A DNA stretch of 64,000 bases from Halomonas salinarum. GTDB lineage: Bacteria; Pseudomonadota; Gammaproteobacteria; Pseudomonadales; Halomonadaceae. The notes beneath the pieces are model-generated. The model had not been told where the DNA came from. It saw only the letters and a list, made by a program, of their open reading frames with translations, and did not search any database. The stretch spans positions 1 to 64,000 of the forward strand of contig NZ_WWNB01000015.1 in NCBI RefSeq assembly GCF_012062845.1, in the 5' to 3' direction. How positions within the stretch are numbered: position 1 is the stretch's first letter; each line of letters opens with the position of its first letter. Below, in pieces: positions 1 to 9,474 of the stretch. The position numbers and the translations under genes are program-made.

Positions 1-363
1 CGCGGGAAGGGGCAGAACATCCGACGCATCACCGAGGAACTGGCCCCGATCCTGCGGGGCTGGGCCAGCTACTTCAGTCTCGTCGACGTGAAGCGCCCCT
101 TGGAAGCGCTGGATGGCTGGATACGTCGCCGACTGCGTTGCGTGGTGTGGCGGCAGTGGAAACGGCCCAGAACCCGACGTCGGAAACTACAAGCGCTGGG
201 TCTGGGCGACCAGCACGCCAGGATGTCAACGGGAAATGGGCGAGGCCCTTGGTGGAATGCCGGTGCCTCGCACATGAATCAGGCCCTGCCGCGGAGGTGG
301 CTTGAGCAGCAAGGCCTGATCTCGGTACTTGATACGGTAAGAGGGCTTAGCCGTTCTTCATGA
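1..363 (+). CDS. ltrA: Group II intron-encoded reverse transcriptase/maturase, C-terminal fragment
   Basis: The open frame enters from the left edge and stops at 363, giving 120 visible residues. They match the C-terminal maturase (GIIM) domain of LtrA-type proteins: a GWASYF motif near residue 21, then LDGWIRRRLR and WRQWKRPRTR, then a tail with WLEQQGL and a final RSS. In the family this domain binds the intron RNA for splicing; the reverse transcriptase fingers and palm would lie upstream and are not visible. The stop falls just before domain V, the normal position for an ORF nested in domain IV whose end reaches toward domain V. The reading frame shown is intact. Confidence 0.88.
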   Translation, partial: RGKGQNIRRITEELAPILRGWASYFSLVDVKRPLEALDGWIRRRLRCVVWRQWKRPRTRRRKLQALGLGDQHARMSTGNGRGPWWNAGASHMNQALPRRWLEQQGLISVLDTVRGLSRSS

Positions 364-434
364 ACCGCCGTATACCGAACGGTACGTACGGTGGTGTGGG
401 AGGGCGCCGGGGGGAACCCCGGCCCCTACCCGAT
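1..434 (+). mobile_element. 3' part of a group II intron (truncated by window start)
   Basis: The segment holds the C-terminal end of an intron-encoded maturase and, directly after its stop, an RNA region that folds like group II domains V and VI. Domain V is at about 364-396: the arms ACCGCCGTA and TACGGTGGT pair, and an inner TACC/GGTA stem closes on GAAC. A second GC-rich hairpin (about 400-427) fits domain VI. The sequence CTACCCGAT at 426-434 resembles the usual 3' end of bacterial introns, so the boundary near 434 is inferred. Domains I-IV and most of the protein lie upstream of the window, so completeness and mobility cannot be judged. Confidence 0.85.
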
Positions 435-771
435 TCCAGTACAGGTTTTATACAGCACAGACAAAGACATCCCAGGAACGCTGCTCTCTACCTGACGCCT
501 TCGCCAAGCTCTATCCAACCCCACTCCCAGGCATCCTTGCCCTTACTATCTGGCTGGCGAGAAAGCCCGAATGAGCACTACCCCCCTCGCCGCCCGCTCA
601 GATAGCACCTCTAAACACAGCCCTGCACAAAGCCCTGAACACTACACGACGGTGAACATTCTTCGATGGGCTCTGCACTCGTAAGAGGGAGTCACCATCA
701 GTGTCCCGCGCAACGCCCACTGCCCATATAAGGCAGGCGACCCTTCTTCACCGCCTTGTACAGCGCAGCAT
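435..771. other. Gap between intron and hemY, no gene recognised
   Basis: Short open frames in this stretch have no recognisable motifs and no convincing ribosome binding site, and several overlap the end of hemY antisense. Apart from the hemY terminator just beyond it I see no structured element. It is probably the 3' flank into which the intron inserted. Confidence 0.5.
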
Positions 772-796
772 AAAAAAGGGCGCCACAAGGGCGCCC
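772..796 (-). terminator. Rho-independent terminator of the hem operon
   Basis: A perfect 7-bp stem (GGGCGCC 778-784, GGCGCCC 790-796) with a 5-nt loop is preceded on the plus strand by six A (772-777). Read on the minus strand this is a GC stem followed by a U tract, 24 bases past the hemY stop. Confidence 0.85.
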
Positions 797-820
797 GGAA
801 GAGCAAAAATAGAGCGAGGT

Positions 821-2044
821 TCAGCGATTGGCTTCGCTTGGCTGAGGCAGAGCGGGCAGCGAGCGATCGAGCAGCTCGACACTCTGGCGATAGTAGAGCT
901 GGCTCTTGTTGTGCTCGCCAAGGTTGGCGAAGAGCCGGGCGAGTTCTGCACAAACCACGCCGCTGGGACGCTGACGCTGGCTGGACTCGAAATATTCCTG
1001 CGCCTTGCCCCAATAGGCATTGCGCAGCGACAGACGGCCCAGGGTCAGCAACAGATCAGGGTCGTTGGGACGCTCCTGGAGCCACTTCTCGGCATAGACC
1101 AGCTGACGCGAGGAATCGACATTCAAAAGCCCATAGCGGGTCACCAGGCGCGAGTCCCAGTTATCCTTCAGCGAGTGACGCAACAGGCGCTCGGCTAGTG
1201 CCTCTTCGCCGCCGCGCACCAGCGCCTCGGTATACAGCACCACAAGCTCGATATTGCTGCGCAGATGATCGGGCATGTCAGACCACAGATTGCGCACCCG
1301 CTCGATATCGTCTGGGTTGTGCGAGGCCTGCAGGATGAGTTCGCGATAAGCGCGCTGCTCCAGTTCCTTGCGCTCGTCATCGGCGATCAGCTGGTGCCTG
1401 GCGAGGCGCGGCATCAGCCGGCGCAGGCCATCCCAGTCACTGACACTCAGATAGGCCTGCTTGAGCAGCTTGAGGATCTGCGGGTGATCAGGCAGCTGCT
1501 TGTCGAGGCGAGTCAGTGTCGCCAGGGCTTCTTCGTAGTGCTGGCGATCGAGCATCAGCTGGGCCTGCACCATGCCTACCGCGGTATCAGCCCCCTCAGT
1601 GGACATGTGCGCACGCTTGAGCAGGGTATCGGCCTGCTCATAGCGCCCCTGGTAGTGAGCCGCCAAGGCCGCTGACAGGTAGTTGACCAACGGCGTGCTG
1701 GAATCATCGGCCGCCTTGACCAGTGACTTCTCGGCCCGCTTCCAGCGCCCCTCAGCCAGGGCCACCAAGCCACGCACCGTACGACGCATGGCATTGCGGT
1801 TGCGGTTGCGGGTACTCCACAGCTTGAGGCGGCTTACCGGGCGATGCATGCGCATCAGCAATCGCAGCGCGAAGTGCAGCACCAGGAAAGCACCCAGCAA
1901 CAGCACGATGCCGAACCAGAAGGAGGTCTGCACCGAGGTGTCACCGACTCGTACCAGCCAGTAGCCGGGCAGCGACTGCATCAGCTGGCCGAACAGGGCG
2001 CCAACGGCGAGCCCCAGGACGATCAGCAGGATCAGCTTTCTCAT
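821..2044 (-). CDS. hemY: HemY, heme biosynthesis-associated TPR membrane protein
   Basis: 407 residues, about the family length. Two hydrophobic segments at the N-terminus (about residues 2-20 and 41-62) anchor it in the inner membrane, as in the HemY_N family. The remainder is helical with tetratricopeptide-like repeats, for example the stretch starting LVKAADDSSTPLVNYLSAAL and a second set near residues 310-390. HemY of enterobacteria is encoded with hemC, hemD and hemX but its biochemical role is not settled; it is not the protoporphyrinogen oxidase of the same name in Bacillus. Its start overlaps the hemX stop by 4 nt, implying translational coupling. It is last in the operon, followed by the terminator at 772-796. 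Confidence 0.93.
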   Translation of the reverse strand: MRKLILLIVLGLAVGALFGQLMQSLPGYWLVRVGDTSVQTSFWFGIVLLLGAFLVLHFALRLLMRMHRPVSRLKLWSTRNRNRNAMRRTVRGLVALAEGRWKRAEKSLVKAADDSSTPLVNYLSAALAAHYQGRYEQADTLLKRAHMSTEGADTAVGMVQAQLMLDRQHYEEALATLTRLDKQLPDHPQILKLLKQAYLSVSDWDGLRRLMPRLARHQLIADDERKELEQRAYRELILQASHNPDDIERVRNLWSDMPDHLRSNIELVVLYTEALVRGGEEALAERLLRHSLKDNWDSRLVTRYGLLNVDSSRQLVYAEKWLQERPNDPDLLLTLGRLSLRNAYWGKAQEYFESSQRQRPSGVVCAELARLFANLGEHNKSQLYYRQSVELLDRSLPALPQPSEANR

Positions 2045-3669
2045 GCATCACCTCCCTGGGCGCGGGCCTCGAAACGCGTCTGGATGAAGTGCGCCATGGC
2101 CTGCTGGGAACCACTGATGTCCGGAAGTTCAGGGCGGATGGTCTTGCCACGCATATCAGTGAGCCGCGAGATGGAAGCCTCGACGCTCTCACGCTCGGTG
2201 TCGTAGTAGCCCTCGATCAGGGAAATGGCCTTGTCGAGGCTGGCCCGGTACAGCTCGGGCTCTTCCTTGAGCAACGCCAATTGAGCTTGCTCAAGCACCA
2301 GCCTCACGTTCTGGCGCAGGTAGGACTCCTGTTCTGGCGTCATCAAGGCTTCCAGGGCCTGATCGTGGCGGCGCACGGTTACTAGGTCCTTGAGTTCACT
2401 GCCAAAACGGCTCAACTGCTGCTGCCAATCGCCGCTGGGTGGGGTCTCGATAGTGCCTTCGACCGGGGCCTCGGCCACGTCCTGCTTGAGCGGCAGGCTG
2501 GCCAGCTGCTCCTGCTGAGCGTTCAGCGACAGGTAGAGGCCAGTACGATCGACGTCAGGCACGGCATCCAGCTTGGCAAGCTCATCGGCGATGGCTCGGC
2601 GCACGGGCAGCAGCGCCGGGTTGCCGGTCTCCTTCAGGCGCTTGTCGGCCGTCTCGAGCAGCGCCATGGCACCACCCACGTCGCGCTCGAGCTGCAGGCG
2701 CTGGTTGGCCAGGCGCAGTAGATACGCGGCCTCAGCATGCAGCCATTCGCGCTCATCCGTCTGCTGTTGGCTGTTGAGCTCATCCAGCACGCGGTCCAGC
2801 GTGTCGTCGACTTCGCTTCGGTAGTCGGCAAACTCACCTTCGACGCTTGCCACGGCCTCATCCAGCGCCGCGGCGCGAGACTGCTCGGTCTCCTCCAGGC
2901 GAGTCTCCAGGGCACTCACAGCCTCGCGATTTGACTCGACCTGCGCCAGGCGCTGCTGCTGTTGCTCGAACCGCTGCCAACCGAACCAGCCAGCGACCAC
3001 CACGCCTATGGCCAGCAGAATCACCAGGATCAGCGCGACAATGCCAATGGTCTGGCGACCGCCGCCGTTCCCGCCCGAGGCCTTGTGGGCGCCACTCCCA
3101 CTACCAGCAGAGCCACCAGAGGTGGAAGATGGCTGAGAGGGTGACGGCTTGGAAGAGGCTGCCTTGGAACTCGAAGCGCCCGACGATGACTCGGCCGCGT
3201 TCTTGCTACCAGCGCTCTGATTTGAAGAGCCCTGGTTTGAAGAGCCCTGGCTTGAAGAGCCTTGAGCCGTTGCCCCCTGGGCACCAGCGCCCTGAGTGTT
3301 GGCGCTCTTGCCACTAGAGGCCTTGCTATCAGCATTCTGACGATTGCTGCCCGAAGCCGTGGTCTCGGTGTTTTTAGCGGCAGCCGGCTGCTCGGCACTT
3401 CCCTCCGCCGAGGCATTATCGCGCGAGGCATTGTCCTGGTTGTTGTTCGACGTCCGCCCCTTGCCGCCACGGCGCCCCCGAGGACGCCCGCGGGTGCTGG
3501 CCTTGTTCGTCTCGCCAGCGTTTGAAGCACCCGAAGTGCTGGCGTCCGAGGCACCGCCGGTCGACGACTCGGCCCCCGACGATGAGGTGTCACTCTGAGC
3601 AGCGGCGGCCGAGGCGGAAGTGCCCGGCGCCTGCTGCGGTTCGTCCTGATCGTGTGATTGCTTGCTCAT
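2041..3669 (-). CDS. hemX: HemX-like membrane protein with long low-complexity N-terminus
   Basis: 542 residues. Residues 1 to about 204 are almost wholly Ser, Ala, Gly, Gln and Asn, interrupted by an Arg-rich patch (GRPRGRRGGKGR, residues 61-72) and QGSSN repeats near 132-150. One transmembrane helix spans about 206-230, followed by a coiled coil (about 235-300) and a globular HemX domain. The C-terminal half resembles the HemX/uroporphyrin-III methyltransferase-like family, which lacks proven enzymatic activity. The N-terminal extension, presumably cytoplasmic, is far longer than in the E. coli protein. It lies 6 nt after hemD and overlaps hemY by 4 nt. Confidence 0.88.
   Translation of the reverse strand: MSKQSHDQDEPQQAPGTSASAAAAQSDTSSSGAESSTGGASDASTSGASNAGETNKASTRGRPRGRRGGKGRTSNNNQDNASRDNASAEGSAEQPAAAKNTETTASGSNRQNADSKASSGKSANTQGAGAQGATAQGSSSQGSSNQGSSNQSAGSKNAAESSSGASSSKAASSKPSPSQPSSTSGGSAGSGSGAHKASGGNGGGRQTIGIVALILVILLAIGVVVAGWFGWQRFEQQQQRLAQVESNREAVSALETRLEETEQSRAAALDEAVASVEGEFADYRSEVDDTLDRVLDELNSQQQTDEREWLHAEAAYLLRLANQRLQLERDVGGAMALLETADKRLKETGNPALLPVRRAIADELAKLDAVPDVDRTGLYLSLNAQQEQLASLPLKQDVAEAPVEGTIETPPSGDWQQQLSRFGSELKDLVTVRRHDQALEALMTPEQESYLRQNVRLVLEQAQLALLKEEPELYRASLDKAISLIEGYYDTERESVEASISRLTDMRGKTIRPELPDISGSQQAMAHFIQTRFEARAQGGDA
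3221..3265. repeat. 15-bp tandem repeat, three copies, inside hemX
   Basis: The units at 3221-3235 and 3236-3250 are identical (TTTGAAGAGCCCTGG) and the third at 3251-3265 differs at three bases. On the coding strand they encode the in-frame QGSSN/QGSSS repeat, so changes in copy number would keep the frame. Confidence 0.85.
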
Positions 3670-3675
3670 CTGTCG

Positions 3676-4539
3676 CTAGCCCTTTTCAAGATCGTCGTGA
3701 TCGATATCGGCACCGTCCAAGCGGCAGGCCCCGGCGACTTCCGCCGCCAGAGCATCTGGCGTGGCGCCCGCGGCAACGCGGCAATTCGCGAAGCCTAGGC
3801 TGCCTGCCAGTGTAACCAAACGCTGACTGGACACGATTAGCGGTTGGTTCAACGCTGCCGGCTGGCACCATCCTGCCAGATGTTCGAGTATTTCGCCGCT
3901 ACTCACTACGAGTGCAGCGTAGTCGCCAACGGCTAACCGTTGCCGCATGGCTGCCTCAGGCGTTAGTAGCACGCGTCGGTAAACCGACATGCGGGTCAGG
4001 CGAGCGCCACGCGCCGCCAGCGTATCCGCCAGCAGGGGACGGCCACCCTCGCCGGCTACCACCAACACCTTCTGCTCATTAAGCACCTGCAGCGAAGGCA
4101 ATGCCAGTAACCCCTCACTGGTATCCCCTTGCGCGCTGGTTCCTTGCCCTGCTGCTTCCCGTGCTCCTGCTTGAGCGCTGTCCCCGAATCTGCCTCTGCC
4201 AGAGGCTGGCACACGGACACGAACACCAAGCCGTTCATGCAGAATAGCGGCCGTGGCGGCGCCTACTGCATAAAAATCCACGCCTACCGGCAGCTGGGGC
4301 CAGTAGCGATCGAGCGCATCAACCAGGCATTCGGCCGCAAAGGGACTAATCACCACTACCCGACGGAACTGATCGATGTCCAGCCAGATGCTGCGCTGTT
4401 CAGGCGTTTCTGGCAGTGCCTCCAGACGCATCACGTCCAGTGACTCCGGCACGGCCCCGATGGCCTCGATGGCTGCGGCCAGGCGCTTTGCCCGCTCACC
4501 GGGACGAGTGATCAGCACATGCGGCGCCACTGTCATCAA
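3676..4539 (-). CDS. hemD: Uroporphyrinogen-III synthase
   Basis: 287 residues. HemD closes hydroxymethylbilane to uroporphyrinogen III with inversion of ring D, in the cytoplasm, directly after HemC. The N-terminal [10 protein letters not shown], the central GLLALPSLQ followed by [13 protein letters not shown], and the C-terminal [10 protein letters not shown] fit the two-lobed HemD family. Its ATG overlaps the hemC stop by 4 nt. Residues about 113-141 are a Gly/Ala/Ser/Gln-rich insertion between the lobes that other HemD proteins I know do not have, which makes the protein longer than the usual roughly 250 residues. The rest of the fold looks intact. Confidence 0.92.
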   Translation of the reverse strand: MMTVAPHVLITRPGERAKRLAAAIEAIGAVPESLDVMRLEALPETPEQRSIWLDIDQFRRVVVISPFAAECLVDALDRYWPQLPVGVDFYAVGAATAAILHERLGVRVRVPASGRGRFGDSAQAGAREAAGQGTSAQGDTSEGLLALPSLQVLNEQKVLVVAGEGGRPLLADTLAARGARLTRMSVYRRVLLTPEAAMRQRLAVGDYAALVVSSGEILEHLAGWCQPAALNQPLIVSSQRLVTLAGSLGFANCRVAAGATPDALAAEVAGACRLDGADIDHDDLEKG

Positions 4540-5477
4540 ACGTCGCCGTAAACTCGGGCGAGAATCTCGCCGGCACCCTGATCGAGCAGATCCTCGGCGA
4601 CGCGAATACCCAGCGCCTCCGGTTCGTCTGCCGAACCACGACCCTCAGCGCGCAGCACCTCAGTCCCGTCAGAATTACCGACCAGCGCCCGCAACCACAG
4701 GGTTCGGCCGTCATCCTCGAAGACCGCATGGCCGCCGATCGGCACCTGACAACCGCCTTCGAGACGGGTGTTCATGGCCCGTTCGGCGCGCACCCGGGCG
4801 GCGGTGTCGGGATCGTCCAGGGCCGCCAACAGGCGAATCAGGTCGGCATCATCAGTGCGACATTCGATACCCAGCGCTCCCTGGCCGCAGGCCGGCAGGC
4901 TGAGCTCGGGCGGCATCTCCTGAGCGATGCGCTCTTCAAGCCCCAGCCGCTTGAGGCCGGAGGTGGCAAGGATGATGGCGTCAAACTCGCCTTCATCGAG
5001 CTTGCGCAAGCGCGTCTGCACGTTGCCGCGCAGGCTCAGCACCTCGATATCCGGGCGCGCCTCGCTCACCTGCAGGCCGCGCCGCAGGCTGGAGGTGCCG
5101 ACCCGGGCACCCTCAGGCAGCTCGGCAAAGGAGGCATAGTGATTCGAGACGAAGGCATCGGTGGGCTCGGCACCCTCGAGGATCACCGAAAGCCCCAGCC
5201 CCTCAGGGAAGTGCATCGGCACATCCTTCATCGAATGCACGGCAATATCGGCACGACCGTCGAGCATGGCGTCCTCGAGCTCCTTGACGAACAGCCCCTT
5301 GCCGCCAACTTTGGCCAGCGGCGTGTCGAGGATCTTGTCACCGCGGGTGGACATGGCGACCAGCTCGACCTCAAGCCCCGGATGCAGTTCCATCAGCCGA
5401 TCACGGACATGCTCGGCTTGCCAGAGGGCGAGGAGGCTCTTGCGAGTGGCGATGCGTAAGGATGTCGTGGCGGGCAC
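4536..5477 (-). CDS. hemC: Hydroxymethylbilane synthase (porphobilinogen deaminase)
   Basis: Polymerises four porphobilinogen units into hydroxymethylbilane using a covalently bound dipyrromethane cofactor. I choose the GTG at 5477 rather than the ATG at 5573: it gives 313 residues, the usual length, starts just before the conserved LRIATRKS motif, and has GGAG six bases upstream. Motifs seen are [33 protein letters not shown] and [12 protein letters not shown]; the cofactor-binding Cys is in [11 protein letters not shown]. First gene of hemCDXY, divergent from argH. Confidence 0.95.
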   Translation of the reverse strand: MPATTSLRIATRKSLLALWQAEHVRDRLMELHPGLEVELVAMSTRGDKILDTPLAKVGGKGLFVKELEDAMLDGRADIAVHSMKDVPMHFPEGLGLSVILEGAEPTDAFVSNHYASFAELPEGARVGTSSLRRGLQVSEARPDIEVLSLRGNVQTRLRKLDEGEFDAIILATSGLKRLGLEERIAQEMPPELSLPACGQGALGIECRTDDADLIRLLAALDDPDTAARVRAERAMNTRLEGGCQVPIGGHAVFEDDGRTLWLRALVGNSDGTEVLRAEGRGSADEPEALGIRVAEDLLDQGAGEILARVYGDV

Positions 5478-5569
5478 AGCGTTCTCCAAATCGGGGCGGG
5501 GCACATCTCGGGTAACCCCAAGACGGTGGCGGGGCAAAGGGCCCACACCGGCAATAGCCTCATCATAAA

Positions 5570-5583
5570 GCACCGGCCGGTGC
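5570..5583. promoter_or_regulatory. 14-bp perfect palindrome in the hemC-argH divergent region
   Basis: GCACCGGCCGGTGC is self-complementary. On the minus strand it lies just upstream of a -10-like TATGAT (plus 5562-5567), about 85 bases before the hemC GTG. An operator or RNA hairpin is possible, but no -35 element is convincing and no regulator can be named. Confidence 0.35.
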
Positions 5584-5703
5584 AGGAAAAATTCTCCTTG
5601 TGGCGCCTAACACGCCCCCGCGGGCGGCGTGGCCAGCATCGCCGACTCTGGTACACTCCGGGGTCATACTCTCAAGCTACTTCACAGCGGGATTGCCACT
5701 CCG

Positions 5704-7107
5704 ATGACGACGTCTACCAACCAATCCTGGGGCGGTCGCTTCAGCGAGCCCACCGATGCCTTCGTCGAGCGTTTCACTGCCTCGGTGGATTTCGACCAGC
5801 GCCTCTATCACCACGATATCCGTGGCTCCATCGCTCACGCCACCATGCTCGAACGCGTCGGTGTGCTGACCACTGAGGAGCGTGATGCCATCCTCAAGGG
5901 CCTGGGTGAGATCGAGCAGGAAATCGCTGAGGGCCGTTTCGCCTGGTCGGTAAAACTTGAAGACGTGCACATGAACATCGAGGCACGGCTGACTGAGAAG
6001 ATCGGCATCACCGGCAAGAAACTGCATACGGGGCGCTCGCGCAACGATCAGATCGCCACCGACATCCGCCTTTATCTGCGCGACGAGATCGATGCGGTAA
6101 GCGCCGAACTCGGCCGCCTGCGGGAAGGCATGATCGAGCTTGCCGCCGGCGAAGCCGACACCATCATGCCCGGCTTTACCCACCTGCAGACCGCACAACC
6201 GGTGACCTTCGGGCATCACCTGCTGGCCTGGCAGGAAATGTTGGCCCGCGACCATGAGCGTCTGCTCGACTGTCGCCGTCGGGTCAACGTGATGCCCCTG
6301 GGCGCCGCGGCGCTGGCCGGCACCACCTTCCCCATCGATCGGCACGTCACCGCCGAGCTGCTGGGCTTCGAGCGTCCTTCCGAGAACAGCCTCGACTCCG
6401 TGAGTGATCGCGATTTCGCCATCGAGTTCACGTCCTTCGCCAGCTTGTTGCTGATGCACATGTCCCGCATGAGCGAGGAACTGGTGCTGTGGACCAGTGC
6501 CCAGTTCGACTTCATCGACCTGCCCGACCGCTTCTGCACCGGCTCCTCGATCATGCCGCAGAAGAAGAACCCGGACGTGCCGGAGCTGGTGCGCGGCAAG
6601 AGCGGGCGCGTCTATGGCCACCTGATGAGCCTGTTGACGCTGATGAAGTCGCAGCCGCTGGCCTACAACAAGGACAATCAGGAAGACAAGGAACCGCTGT
6701 TCGACACCCTCGACACCGTCAAGGGCTGCCTCAAGGCCTTCGCCGACATGGTCCCGGCCATCGAAGCCAAGCCCGCGAGCATGTATGAAGCGGCGCGCAA
6801 GGGCTTCTCGACCGCCACCGACCTCGCCGACTACCTGGTGCGCAAGGGCGTGGCCTTCCGCGATGCCCACGAGATTGTCGGTCAATCGGTCGCCTTCGGC
6901 CTGAAGGAAGGCAAGGATCTCTCCGAGATGACCCTCGACGAACTCAAGCAGTTCTCCGATATCATCGGCGAGGACGTCTTCGAGGTGCTGACGCTTGAAG
7001 GCTCGGTCGCGGCCCGTAACCATATCGGTGGCACCGCCCCGGACCAGGTTCGCGCCGCTGCCCAGCGCGCCCGTGACGCCCTGACCACCCTCAACAGCGA
7101 GCGCTGA
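5704..7107 (+). CDS. argH: Argininosuccinate lyase
   Basis: Last step of arginine synthesis: argininosuccinate to arginine and fumarate. The ATG at 5704 gives 467 residues, normal for the family, and begins just before the conserved WGGRF; the upstream in-frame start at 5629 would add an unconserved tail. Motifs of the aspartase/fumarase superfamily are TGRSRND (109-115), [10 protein letters not shown], and the signature [12 protein letters not shown] (280-291), which carries the catalytic serine. Cytoplasmic homotetramer in the family. It heads a tight plus-strand run; lptM begins one base after its stop. Confidence 0.96.
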   Translation: MTTSTNQSWGGRFSEPTDAFVERFTASVDFDQRLYHHDIRGSIAHATMLERVGVLTTEERDAILKGLGEIEQEIAEGRFAWSVKLEDVHMNIEARLTEKIGITGKKLHTGRSRNDQIATDIRLYLRDEIDAVSAELGRLREGMIELAAGEADTIMPGFTHLQTAQPVTFGHHLLAWQEMLARDHERLLDCRRRVNVMPLGAAALAGTTFPIDRHVTAELLGFERPSENSLDSVSDRDFAIEFTSFASLLLMHMSRMSEELVLWTSAQFDFIDLPDRFCTGSSIMPQKKNPDVPELVRGKSGRVYGHLMSLLTLMKSQPLAYNKDNQEDKEPLFDTLDTVKGCLKAFADMVPAIEAKPASMYEAARKGFSTATDLADYLVRKGVAFRDAHEIVGQSVAFGLKEGKDLSEMTLDELKQFSDIIGEDVFEVLTLEGSVAARNHIGGTAPDQVRAAAQRARDALTTLNSER

Positions 7108-7108
7108 G

Positions 7109-7306
7109 ATGCGAGCCCTGACGATCATCGCCCTGGCGGCCCTGATGCTCGCCGGTTGCGGGCAGAAAGGTCCACTCTACCTGCCCGCTGACAGCGAAGG
7201 CGACAACGCCGCCGCCGTGAGTGACCAGCAGAGCAATGACATGAGCAACGACGCCAACAACCGCGCCGGTGACACCGCACCGGCCAACGCCGAAGACGAG
7301 AGCTGA
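7109..7306 (+). CDS. lptM: LptM/YifL-type small lipoprotein
   Basis: 65 residues with a lipoprotein signal peptide: a hydrophobic stretch and lipobox LAGC (Cys about residue 17), then the conserved GQKGPLYLP. This matches LptM (YifL), an outer-membrane-linked lipoprotein shown in E. coli to help LptD oxidative maturation in the LPS translocon. The remainder is acidic and Asn/Ala-rich, longer than the conserved core. It sits between argH and lysA, its usual place next to lysA-dapF in gammaproteobacteria. Confidence 0.88.
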   Translation: MRALTIIALAALMLAGCGQKGPLYLPADSEGDNAAAVSDQQSNDMSNDANNRAGDTAPANAEDES

Positions 7307-7308
7307 GC

Positions 7309-8583
7309 ATGGATCATTTCGACTACCGCGACGGCGTGCTGCACGCAGAAGACGTGCCCCTGGCCTCGGTCGCCGAGCGCTTCGGCACGCCCTGCTACGT
7401 CTACTCGCGGGCCACCCTGGAGCGGCATTTCCGCGCCTATGACGACGCACTGGGCAGCCACCCGCACCTGATCTGCTACGCGGTGAAGGCCAACTCCAAC
7501 CTGGCGGTACTCAATGTGCTGGCCCGCCTGGGTGCCGGTTTCGATATCGTCTCCCGAGGCGAGCTGGAGCGGGTGATAACCGCCGGCGGCGACCCTGCCA
7601 AGGTGGTATTTTCAGGCGTCGCCAAGCAGGAAGACGAGATGGCGCGGGCCCTGGAGCTTGACATCAAGTGCTTCAACGTCGAGTCACTACCCGAACTGGA
7701 GCGCCTCAACACCGTCGCCGAGCGGCTCGGCAAGGTGGCCCCGGTCTCGCTACGGGTCAATCCCGATGTCGACGCCGGCACCCATCCCTATATCTCGACG
7801 GGGCTCAAGGACAACAAGTTCGGCATCCCGGTGGATGATGCCCTGGCCGCCTATGAGCGCGCCGCGGCGCTGCCCCATCTGAAGATCGTCGGAGTCGACT
7901 GCCACATCGGCTCCCAGCTCACCGAGATCGCGCCCTTCCTCGATGCCCTCGACCGCCTGCTGGTGCTGCTTGAGCGCTTGGAAGCGCGCGGCATCCAGGT
8001 CGACCACATGGATCTCGGTGGCGGCCTCGGCGTGCCCTATCAGGGCGAGCGTCCCCCGGCGCCTTTCGACTATGCCTCTGCGCTGCTTGAGCGCCTGGCC
8101 AGCCACGGCGGCCGCGAACTGACCCTGCTCTTCGAGCCGGGACGTTCGATCGCCGCCAATGCCGGGGTGATGCTGACCCGGGTCGAATTCCTCAAGCCTG
8201 GCGAGACCAAGAACTTCGCCATCGTCGATGCCGCCATGAACGACCTGATTCGCCCGGCGCTTTACCAGGCCTGGCAGGCGATCCTGCCGGTCGATACCCG
8301 TGAGACTCGAAAGGGCGCCACCTATGACGTGGTCGGCCCGGTCTGCGAAACCGGCGATTTCCTCGGCAAGGACCGTGATCTTGCCATCGCAGCAGGCGAT
8401 CTGTTGGCGGTGCGCTCGGCGGGTGCCTACGGCTTCGTGATGGCCTCGAACTACAATAGCCGGCCGCGCCCGGCCGAGGTCATGGTCGACGGCGAGACGA
8501 TGCACCTGGTGCGGCGCCGTGAGCATATTGAAGAGCTATGGACCGGTGAGGCACGTCTCCCCGATGGCCCGGAGACACGCTGA
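7309..8583 (+). CDS. lysA: Diaminopimelate decarboxylase
   Basis: PLP enzyme that decarboxylates meso-diaminopimelate to lysine. 424 residues, fold type III. The PLP lysine is K60 in the YAVKANSN motif, HIGSQ follows in the middle, and the active-site Cys of the CETGD motif is at about 346. The 2-nt gap from lptM and the 1-nt overlap with dapF (TGATG) show a co-translated operon. LysA and DapF act on the same intermediate. Confidence 0.96.
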   Translation: MDHFDYRDGVLHAEDVPLASVAERFGTPCYVYSRATLERHFRAYDDALGSHPHLICYAVKANSNLAVLNVLARLGAGFDIVSRGELERVITAGGDPAKVVFSGVAKQEDEMARALELDIKCFNVESLPELERLNTVAERLGKVAPVSLRVNPDVDAGTHPYISTGLKDNKFGIPVDDALAAYERAAALPHLKIVGVDCHIGSQLTEIAPFLDALDRLLVLLERLEARGIQVDHMDLGGGLGVPYQGERPPAPFDYASALLERLASHGGRELTLLFEPGRSIAANAGVMLTRVEFLKPGETKNFAIVDAAMNDLIRPALYQAWQAILPVDTRETRKGATYDVVGPVCETGDFLGKDRDLAIAAGDLLAVRSAGAYGFVMASNYNSRPRPAEVMVDGETMHLVRRREHIEELWTGEARLPDGPETR

Positions 8584-9416
8584 TGCTGGTGCACTTCACC
8601 AAGATGCATGGGCTCGGCAATGACTTCATGGTGGTCGATCTGATCACCCAGCGAGCCCTGCTGCGTGACGAACAGATTCGCGAGCTGGCCGACCGACACT
8701 TCGGCATCGGCTTCGACCAGCTATTGACCGTCGAACCGCCCATGGACCCGGACATGGACTTCCGCTATCGGATCTACAATGCCGATGGCAGCGAAGTGGA
8801 AAACTGCGGGAACGGTGCGCGCTGTTTCGCGCGGTTCGTGCGCGATCAACGGCTGACCCACAAGCACGAAATCCGCGTCGAGACCCGCGGCGGCCCGCTC
8901 ACCCTCAAGGTCGAGGACGATGGCCGCGTCAGCGTCGATATGGGGGTGCCGCGCTTCGCCCCGAAGAGCCTGCCCTTCGAGGCCGACGAGGATCGTCTGC
9001 GCCATCACCTGGACGTCGCCGGTGAAGCACTCGAGATCGGCGTCACCTCACTGGGCAATCCCCACGCGGTGATCAACGTCGAGAACGTCGACACGGCACC
9101 GGTCGCCCGTCTTGGCCCCTTGATAGAGGCGCATCCCCGCTTCCCCCGACGGGTCAACGCCGGCTTCATGCAGGTGATTTCGCCGCATGAAATTCGCCTG
9201 CGTGTCTTCGAGCGTGGCAGCGGCGAGACCCTGGCCTGTGGCACGGGCGCCTGCGCGGCCGTCGCCTGCGGCATTCGCCAGGGCCAGCTTGAGAGCCCGG
9301 TCACCGTGCACTTGCCCGGTGGCGACCTGACCATCACCTGGCCGGGCGTCGAAGCGCCATTGGTTATGACCGGTCCGGCAATGCATGTCTTCGACGGACG
9401 GGTCGCGATAAGCTGA
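8583..9416 (+). CDS. dapF: Diaminopimelate epimerase
   Basis: Converts LL- to meso-diaminopimelate, the precursor of lysine and peptidoglycan. 277 residues, the normal length. The two catalytic cysteines are visible: C75 in [10 protein letters not shown] and C219 in ACGTGACA. The N-terminal [10 protein letters not shown] is typical. No cofactor is needed in this family. Start overlaps the lysA stop by one base. Confidence 0.96.
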   Translation: MLVHFTKMHGLGNDFMVVDLITQRALLRDEQIRELADRHFGIGFDQLLTVEPPMDPDMDFRYRIYNADGSEVENCGNGARCFARFVRDQRLTHKHEIRVETRGGPLTLKVEDDGRVSVDMGVPRFAPKSLPFEADEDRLRHHLDVAGEALEIGVTSLGNPHAVINVENVDTAPVARLGPLIEAHPRFPRRVNAGFMQVISPHEIRLRVFERGSGETLACGTGACAAVACGIRQGQLESPVTVHLPGGDLTITWPGVEAPLVMTGPAMHVFDGRVAIS

Positions 9417-9474
9417 TCCCGCCGCCTCATCATCACGATGGCATGGCGAAACGAGACGACAGAAGGAGTGCCCC

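Noticed and set aside
360..605. 81-codon frame after the maturase
   Set aside because: It runs through intron domains V and VI and has no family features.
5677..7128. 483-codon open frame antisense to argH
   Set aside because: Mirror frame of a GC-rich gene with strong third-position bias; no motif or ribosome site, and argH is certain.
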